A DNA stretch of 64,000 nt from Mortierella hygrophila (taxonomy: Eukaryota; Mortierellomycota; Mortierellomycetes; Mortierellales; Mortierellaceae): the NCBI GenBank assembly GCA_015680625.1, contig JAAAXW010000013.1, forward strand, positions 308,910 to 372,909, written 5' to 3'. Under the pieces are notes generated by a model that worked only from the letters and a program-made list of their open reading frames with translations, was not told the DNA's origin and did not search any database. A program made the translations under genes and the position numbers. Positions 56,436 to 64,000 of this stretch are shown here, piece by piece; the first letter of the stretch is position 1; each line of letters starts with the position of its first letter.

Positions 56436-59292
56436 ATGGTTGGTAAGCACCCGGACCCAAGTCCCAAAGGCGTTAGCTTTTTGCTCGGCACCTCTTGAAA
56501 CAAAACAAAAAGAAACGAAACGTGCATCCAGTCGCATGCATTTCAATGACAAAGTCCTCATTCGACCTTGTCTCCATCGGAATGAGACTCTCATCCTCAA
56601 AAACGATGCCCAACTGGCCACAACGACACTAACGCTCTTACATCTTTTTTGATTCGCCTCAAACAGCACTTCCCCTTATCGCTGCTGCGGTCCCAGTGGC
56701 CATGTACGCAAGCTCCAAGCTCAGCTTACCTCAGGACGCCCACTTGATCTCCAGTATCATTGGTTCCAAGATCGCCTACAGTGGCATTACGAAGAGCGAT
56801 ACCATCAACGTTACCCACCGCTTCGATGGCTGTTACCGCAAGTACCCCGATCGTGAAGCCTTGGTCTTTGAGGGCAGGTCGTATACCTACCGCGACATTA
56901 ACCTCGGTAAACATTTCTCACGTTGTTTTCTCTATCGCTCGTCATTGTGTGTATTGGTATTGATATAACCTTGCAGAGTGTCGTGTGCGACAGGGGTGAC
57001 AAGAGTGTAATGAATGCGTGCCTGCACACCAGAGTGCAGGGGACCGAAAGAGAGGCTGTGTACCCTGGGCCAGGACTGGAATGGCAAAATGCGAGTGTGT
57101 GTGTATGATGTGCACAAGTAATGTGCTCAGAAGTGATTTCTCCACAAAGGACGTTGTGTGTGCGAGAGAGCAAGGTTTCCGCCCCGCCGGAGTGCATAAG
57201 AAAGCGTCATGTGATGAATTAAAGTCCGATCGATCATTCGATCGGAACGAACATTATGGATGGGGTGTGAGCAGGCAAAGGGGAATGAAAGAGCGCGGCC
57301 CACTTGCATTATTTCTCACGCCTAACTTCTCGTAATAACATTGACGAAAACATAGCGTCCAACAAGATTGGCAACTGGCTGTTGGCTAAGGGCATTAAGC
57401 GCGGCGACATTGTCTCGCTCCTCATGCAGAACAAACCCGAGTTCCTCTTCTGCTGGCTGGGCATCAACAAGATTGGCGCCACTGGTGCCTTCATCAACAC
57501 TAACCTCGCCGGCAAACCATTGACACACTCCCTCAAGACCGCCACCGCCACAATGTTAATCATGGACACGGAGCTCGCCTCGCAGGTCGCCAATTCGCTG
57601 GAGGAGATTCAGCAGATGGGATACTCCATCTACTCCTATGGAGGACCAGAACAGTTCGACTTTGCGACACCCCTTGATGTCTCTGGCGTGTCGGACGCGG
57701 ATACCCCCGAGCACTTACGTCGTGGCACCACTATCGACGAGATTGCCATGTTGATCTATACCTCGGGAACCACCGGCTTGCCCAAGGCTGGACGCGTCTC
57801 TCACTCTCGCACCTGTGGTAAGTGTATCATTCGTGATAATGAATGGCTTATACAATGCAACAGAACGTGCGACTAAACTAGTCTTTTCCAAATCAATGTT
57901 CTACGTTTCTAGTGGGTCCGATGTTCTGGGGTCGCTTCTACAAGTTCTCGGAGAAGGACCGTATCTACGTGGCGTTGCCTTTGTACCACAGTGCTGCTGC
58001 GGTTCTCGGTATGTGCGTCGCATGGAGTTGGGGTGCAACGGTGGTTCTGGCTAGAAAGTTCTCAGCTACACATTTTTGGGAAGACTGCCGTAGGAACAAT
58101 GTCACAGTCATCCAGTACATTGGAGAGATCTGCCGCTACCTGCTCAACGCCCCCGAACACCCTCTGGACAAGGCCCATTCCATCCGCCTGGCTCACGGAA
58201 ATGGTATGCGACCCGATGTTTGGAGCCGCTTCAGAGATCGTTTTGGGATCCCTATTATTGGAGAGTGGTATGCGTCGACCGAAGGTACTGGGGCCCTTTC
58301 CAACTACAACACGGGAGTCGCTGGTTTTGGAGCCATTGGGCACCGTGGTGCTCTGGCTTCCTTATTGGACAAGGGGCTTAAGATTGCCAAGTTTGATGTC
58401 CAAACCGAGGAGCTGATCCGTGGCAAAAACGGATATTGCATCGAGGTGAATTTCATTGTCTTGTTCATACTATTTGTATGTGCATATCAACTGCCACAAT
58501 GATGGATCGCTAACCATATGCATGTCTTTTAATCATGAATGTAATTTACTTTAGTGCAAAGCCGGTGAACCTGGCGAGTTGCTGACTCTGATCGATTCGG
58601 CTGAACCCACCCGCGATTTCAAGGGATACCACCAGAACAGCAGCGCCACCAATAAGAAGATCATCGCCGATGTCTTCAAAGCTGGTAAGTTACTTCAGTC
58701 ATTTCGGTCTTGACAAGCTACAAAGCGAAAGTTGTCTATTTTTGAAAATCGTTGTCGCTAATGCTTGTTTCGCGTCTGTGAACATTCCACTCCTACCTGA
58801 AAAAAAATAGGCGACATGTACTTCCGCACAGGCGACATCCTGCGTCGCGACAAGGACGGATACTACTATTTTGGCGACCGCGTCGGCGACACATTCCGCT
58901 GGAAATCCGAGAATGTCTCGACGGCCGAGGTATCCGAGGTACTCTCTCAGTACCCAGACTGTATCGAGGTCAACATCTATGGTGTCCAAATCCCAGGCCA
59001 CGACGGTCGTGCGGGTATGGCAGCCATTGTAGCGAAACCTTCGATGAACTGGGACCAGTTTGCACAGTACGCACTCAAGAATTTGCCCCGGTACTCTGTA
59101 CCGATCTTTATCCGCAAGACGCCAGAGATTGAAATCACGGGCACTTTCAAACAGAGGAAGGTCGAGCTTGTAAATGAGGGGATGGACCCAAGCATGATCA
59201 AGGATGAGATGTTGTGGTTGGATGGGCATTCGTATAAGCCGTTTAAGGCCGGCGAGCATAAGCGGGTTGTGAGTGGGCAGGCCAAGTTATAA
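56436..59292 (+). CDS. FAT1: Very-long-chain acyl-CoA synthetase / fatty acid transport protein
   Basis: Adenylate-forming enzyme that activates long and very long fatty acids and couples this to uptake. Exons: 56436-56442, 56667-56906, 57356-57817, 57913-58445, 58555-58684, 58811-59292, 617 residues, phases close. The first exon carries only ATGGTTG. The next gives a hydrophobic N-terminus (ALPLIAAAVPVAMYASSKL). The AMP-binding P-loop is YTSGTTGLPKAG (about 217-228), then YVALPLYHSAAAVLG and GEWYASTEG. The FATP/VLACS signature is FGDRVGDTFRWKSENVST (478-495). The C-terminus ends in AKL, a canonical PTS1, so a peroxisomal pool is likely. Intron 2 (56907-57355) is 449 nt and contains a 9-bp hairpin. 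Confidence 0.95.
57225..57246. repeat. Perfect hairpin inside FAT1 intron 2
   Basis: TCCGATCGA (57225-57233) and TCGATCGGA (57238-57246) pair across the 4-nt loop TCAT. It lies about 110 nt before the acceptor at 57354-57355. Confidence 0.8.
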
Positions 59293-61751
59293 ACACGAAC
59301 CCCAAAACTGTAGCGTCCATCACACAATAATATATATGATTCCATCTTGAACTGAGTAATACATTTCGTGAGGTTATTGGCAATAAGAAGGAAGATGAAC
59401 CGACGATCACCCACCTAAATTGAAAAAAAAAGAAAAACAAGTGATTTTAGTTGTTCACCAACGTCTACGTCTTGTCTATCCACTTTTGGAGGTGTATTGA
59501 TAAGAATGGGAATGAAGAAGACGCCGATGGGAGGAGGATGGAAAGGCAAGGCAAGCATCGAAGGTTGCTCATTTCATGGTATTGTACCCAGTAATCGGTT
59601 AGGTCCAGTATTATATCCATCATCAATGTAGCCAAGTCGTGTACCGTCCCCTCGAAGATCCTCAAACACATCCCGAACCCATAAAGACGGAACTCTTCAT
59701 CGTCATTCCGCTATTTTGCTCCCGATGAGGCGGAATGTATTTGTTTGATTGTGTATTTATTGTATTGAACATGCAAACAAGGTCAGCAGAGTTGACTTCC
59801 AGTGTTGGGTAGCGGCGGGAATCGGCATGATCGAGATCGAGATCGAGATTTCCTTTTGGTGCCATTAATGGATACTGATGCTTCAATTAGCAAAAATAGA
59901 CTCTCAACACGACCGCGACGCGGTGGTATGAGTGATGCTTTAAAGTACGTTGGAAGACGATGGATGACTATCTGCTAATTGTTGGCATTGACTGCTCCTT
60001 GGTAATGGGTTTTATCATGTTCGCTTTTTCCTCTCCATTCCTTCATCATCTCCTTCGCCTTGCCTCATTACTCATATTACTTGTGGTTACGGTTGGGATC
60101 GAGCGCATGCACGCACGAGCTCACATGCGCTCAAATTTTGTTCAATAACAACAACAAACCAATGGCGAGATGGAAGGAGAGAATAAGGTGAATGGAAACC
60201 AAAAAAAAAAATATGCATGCCCATGTTCAAGCCTATACATCTGTGTCCTTTTTCCTCTTCCCCAGCCCCTGAATCCTAAAAGGATGCCCTGTTTTGCGAT
60301 CAAGCTAAGAAGGAAAAAAAATCCAATGTCCGAAGGGAGGAAGTGTTTGGATGTTGAAAAAGACACATGAAAGATGAGATTGATACTAGCAATGTTGCAT
60401 GGATAGGCGTGCGTCTTGCATACATTGGCATGAAAATTATAATGTTGGAGAGGAACTTATTTGATGATCAAAGGTGTAGAGCATGTCCACGGGACGACAA
60501 TGGAGAAAGAAGGAAATGAATGTGAAAGAGGAGCAGACGATGTTCATTTAGAAGGTACACGCCGAAAGGAAAGGGACAAATAAGGAAAAAGAAGGGACAA
60601 CAGTGTGTCTTTGTGGGGTGAAAGGGGAGGGGTTGGTTTGGTGGGAAGGGGATAGAAAGGGAAAGGAGCAAGGTTGTGGAGAAGGAGGGAGGGGGAAAGA
60701 GGAAAAGGAGTTGGTAGCATCGACGCTAAATATGTTGCCTCGCGATGGTGGCATTGTATTCTTGCAAGTGGTTTCGCTCATTAGCGCACTGGTGGCGGGT
60801 GGGCATGGATATTTCTGGCAGGGTGGAGGAATAGGGAACACGGTGTGAATAATGACGGAGAGTCTCGGGGGCTGACGCGTGAGATGAAACCGCGTGCAGG
60901 TGACATTTGAGGTGAGGGTGAGATAGCCAGTCCTCTCGCTTTTTTACTCACAAATGTAACCTTGATGATTCCATGGCACCCAAGGACTGAGGAAGGAATG
61001 GTTCCTAGCAAATGTCCTAGATGATTGAGCATCCACTGTACGTATGTGGATGGGCGAGAGACGATGTGTAATGTGGAGATGTGCAGTGAGGGAAATGGTT
61101 TGGAGTGAGGGAAATGATTTGGAGTGAGGGAAATGATTTGGAGTGATGGAAGAGATATGATTTTGAAACCAACCGGGCCTCGCTGTGGACGATGATGGAT
61201 GACAAAGAGCGAATAATGTCCGACTGCTCAGAAGTGAGAGAGAGAGACAGTGGCCCCCGTTTACTCCTCGTCTGCAAGACTACTTAGTGAGGGTAGTGTG
61301 ATTGTGTATCATCTTAGTGAAAGCAACAAGGAACTCCCCCCCCCCCCACCTTTCACCTCCCCCCATTGAAGATCTTCAGATCTTCGTACTTGTTAGCTCT
61401 CTTTGCCTCTTTGTCTGATTGTCTTTGAACTTTCTTCTTTACTCACCTCCCTTCTTCGTCTACTCACTCCTCCCTTCCTTGCTTGTTTCCTCTTCATCTG
61501 TATATACGTCAACCCTCAAGCGTCTTTTTTAAACTTGTAGCTCACTCTTCTCCTCCTCTCATTAACTCATTCATTCTTCTCTCATTCAAAACTCTCCAAC
61601 AACATACTCATTCAACAACGACGACAATAAGCTCATTCCCCTTTCTCATACTTCAGTTTCCCGCGCCTTTCCAACACTCTTGTACATAGTTCCATACTCT
61701 CTCCTCCACTTCACCGAACAACAAAACAACAAACAAAAAGCAAAAGACGCG
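59293..61751. other. Intergenic, no gene seen; promoter at right end
   Basis: 2.5 kb. It includes a GAGATC triplet run at about 59834-59852, a 19-bp tandem repeat (61086-61142) and a C-tract at about 61338-61347. TATATA at 61501-61506, followed by a CT- then AC-rich leader, suggests a transcript starting near 61535. Confidence 0.5.
61086..61142. repeat. 19-bp tandem repeat, 3 copies
   Basis: Units GTGAGGGAAATGrTTTGGA at 61086-61104, 61105-61123 and 61124-61142. The first differs by one base. Confidence 0.9.
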
Positions 61752-62132
61752 ATGCCAGCACCAATCGAGATCCAGCAGCTCACAGCCATGCCCATGCCTA
61801 CACGACACAACCGGTCAAGTTCCACGCTCGTCTCACACCCTACGCCTCTTCTCCAACAACAGCATCCTTACTTGGCCACCTTTGAGTAAGTCCTCTTCCC
61901 TCTCTCATTTTCGATCCCCTTTTTGTTCTTATTTCCTTGGAACATGATCTTCGTTTTGAACAATCTGATGGTCGTCTGTCAACGAGGGTCCGTCCCCACT
62001 TCCCTCCCTCTTCCCCTTGTTCTATTCTCTCTCCCCGCCCCTTTTTTCAGAAGCAAGTGTTGCTTGTTTGTTTGTTTGTTCAACTTGACTTCTTGGATCA
62101 GGCTTCGGAGGGAAGACCAGCATCAGCCATAG
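61752..62132 (+). CDS. Possible small gene, 2 exons, 54 residues
   Basis: Downstream of TATATA (61501) and a 5' UTR-like stretch, ATG 61752 (ACGCGATGCC) opens a frame MPAPIEIQQLTAMPMPTRHN..., rich in Pro/Met/His/Gln. A strong donor GTAAGT at 61886 interrupts it. Joining to the CAG acceptor at 62099-62101 continues as LRREDQHQP and stops at 62130-62132, total 54 residues. A more distant acceptor, and so a longer protein, cannot be excluded. No family recognised. Confidence 0.35.
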
Positions 62133-63902
62133 CCATCTTTAAACATGGCCCGAGCATCGTTTCCTTCTGTTTTCCGGGCCCCGCCTTATTCTGCCACCTC
62201 GTTGGTATTTCTGCTCTCGTACTTGCCAGTTTTTTCTTTTTCTTTCGCGGATAAGTAGGAGTGAAAGGGGTTGGATCGATGGAAGAATGATTTGACTCGG
62301 TAAAAGATAACCTTCATTGGGAGAAAAACGGTGCATAGAGAGTGAGAGATTTAGTTTGTTTTCCGTTACCGCAGCAGCTCCCTTCTTTTTTCGTCTTGTC
62401 TGGCTCGAGGACTGTCGCAAGAAAAAAAGGTAAACGAGAGATGCTGTTGGTTCTCCTCAACACCTATTCTCTTGCACCCCTACCCTTCTTTAATACTCGT
62501 GGAGTCAAACCATGAATAATAAGAACAAGAGGATAAGAGAGAATCGATGGATGGGTTTGCCTTTGTGCTCGCTACCTCATACGCCTTTGTACAGTGCCAA
62601 TGGGAAAGCATAGATAAAGAGAGGGCATGGATTGTCCTACCATGTTGAAGAGACGAATGGGATTGCATTGTCAGACTGGGATCGTCGCTCCCATTTTTTC
62701 TCGAAAATGATGGCGGTTGTTGGATGTATCCAACGTCCGTACCCTTTTTCCCATTTGGGGTCCGAGTGGACTAAGTGAGCGAGCGAGTGAGTGAGTGAGT
62801 GAAGTGTGTTCACCTGATGGAAGGGTTTTGTTCTGCATAACCTCCGAAGACATTTAGTGTTTGCATAAGGATCGTGGCCATGTCTCAAAATGCCTAGTCC
62901 TTCCACCTACTCACTGATTGGCTGCCTTTGATCAACACCCAACAGCAATAGCAACAGCTAGTTGTCTCTTTTCGCGGCTGCTTACCCAAGCCCTTGGTTG
63001 CATGTCTGGTTGGCCGTTGGCTGCCAATCATCACTGGCCGTTCTTCACTCTTCATCTGTTTCCTACGGAATAACTATTCCTTTTACAACACGAGGTGTAT
63101 GTCTGGCTGGGGGTCTATATGTTGGAGGCGTTGGGCACAATCGAGTACAGTTCGCAAAAGAAAGGGGAGCGCACGGAGAGTCCTGCCTCATCTTCAAGGC
63201 AACAGTGAAGGAGACTCCTACCCTCCTTCAGTCTCTTCCTCCTCTTCCCTTGTCTTTGCCCCCTTTTTTCGCTCATTTGAACTTTTATGAGGTCGTATTA
63301 TCCGTCCGATCTCAAGCACCACAAAGGGAAATAGCTTAAGGACAAGCAGGCATTCATCACCCTCCAAAAGAAAAAGAAAACAAGAAGAAGAATGAGGGGT
63401 CCCTTGCAATGGTGTGTATGCGAGTGTGGTGTGTGCACAAGAAGAGAAAAAGGGATAGGGTGTGCATGTATTTAATGTTTGCACTTGCTCGGATGCATAG
63501 GATGAAATCAGGGAACAAAAAGAAAGGAAGGGGATCACATCAATCATACGGGGGTATGGGATTGAGAGGAGGATTGGACGAGGGGATGAGGGGACGAAGG
63601 GAGAGGGAGGGGGACAAATAAAATAATCTACTTCACCAGCATCAACATGCAACAAGCAACAAGCCAAGCCAAGGGCTGGTAGACGAAGAACAGCGATTCT
63701 GTGGTTGTCCCAGAGGAAGGATGGAGTGATAGCACACAACATAAAAACACAAACACATTCATCTTTCTTGCTCCTTTCGTTTTCCTCGTATATAAGATTT
63801 TCTCCGCACTCTTCTCCCTTTCTCCTCTTTCCTTCCTTCCTCCTCCCCACTCTTCACCGTATATTTTATTCTCCTCTTGTTCTTCTTTTTCGGACTATTT
63901 TC
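62133..63902. other. Intergenic or undetected intron; promoter of edge gene
   Basis: 1.8 kb without a recognised family. A short GAGC/GAGT tetramer run lies at about 62775-62803. TATATAAG at 63789-63796 stands 107 bp before the ATG of the edge gene and is followed by CT-rich sequence. Confidence 0.45.
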
Positions 63903-64000
63903 ATGCCTACCCCCACCCCCACCATCAACATGACTGCGCCAAATCAAACAAAGCCCAGCGCTTTGCCCCTAGCATACTGCTCCCAAATTGACCCCTCTTC
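63903..64000 (+). CDS. 5' end of a gene cut by the right edge
   Basis: From ATG 63903 the frame is open to the end of the window (32 full codons): a Pro/Thr-rich start (MPTPTPTINMTAPNQTKPS) then ALPLAYCSQIDPSS. ATG 63930 is an alternative start. TATATAAG lies 107 bp upstream. The product cannot be named from so little. Confidence 0.45.
   Translation, partial: MPTPTPTINMTAPNQTKPSALPLAYCSQIDPS

Overview
The window is nuclear DNA of a filamentous fungus, almost certainly a member of Mortierellomycota (Mortierella/Linnemannia/Podila group). Three things point there. The desaturase at 52163-53841 has the architecture and N-terminal wording I associate with the Mortierella alpina omega-3 desaturase. 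A decayed DUF4246 gene, a family I associate with this lineage, sits at the left edge. The genes are intron-rich, with short GT-AG introns, CTAAC/CTGAC-type branch sites and pyrimidine-rich promoters. All exon models below were worked out by hand from splice motifs, frame closure and family knowledge; no alignment or expression data were available. No tRNA, rRNA, CRISPR array, intact transposon or viral gene was recognised.

Layout. 1-1650: DUF4246 pseudogene with several frameshifts and stops. 3378-4028: small secreted Pro/Thr-rich repeat protein. 6036-14927 (minus): an 18-exon TOR kinase whose exons sum exactly to 2359 codons plus stop. 16621-18462: GPR1/FUN34/YaaH-type transporter with a 915-nt intron. 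19170-20708: two tandem small single-pass membrane proteins with PPxY motifs. 22741-40296: eight consecutive minus-strand genes (PPR protein, mitochondrial ribosomal bS21m, mitochondrial Hsp70, Vps17-like sorting nexin, Mss116-type DEAD-box helicase, tyrosyl-tRNA synthetase with an EMAPII tail, ESCRT-III Vps2). VPS2 is divergent from exosome subunit CSL4 (40582-41521). Then follow a Pex23/24-family dysferlin-domain protein, an alpha-methylacyl-CoA racemase-type enzyme, cytidine deaminase, Mediator Med8, a Pex39-like KPWE protein, an omega-3 desaturase and a FAT1-type very-long-chain acyl-CoA synthetase (to 59292). The last 4.7 kb holds a possible 54-residue gene and the 5' end of a gene that runs off the right edge.

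Themes. From 22.7 to 36.0 kb four of five genes encode proteins with apparent mitochondrial presequences (RNA handling, ribosome, chaperone). From 41.7 to 59.3 kb five of seven genes concern peroxisomes or fatty acids. These are housekeeping neighbourhoods rather than a transferred island. The most testable observations are an unusual rapamycin-binding (FRB) loop in TOR, a Pex39 candidate, a hidden 3-codon terminal exon in bS21m, an animal-type TyrRS, 6-7-nt first coding exons in VPS2 and FAT1, and the tandem PPxY pair.
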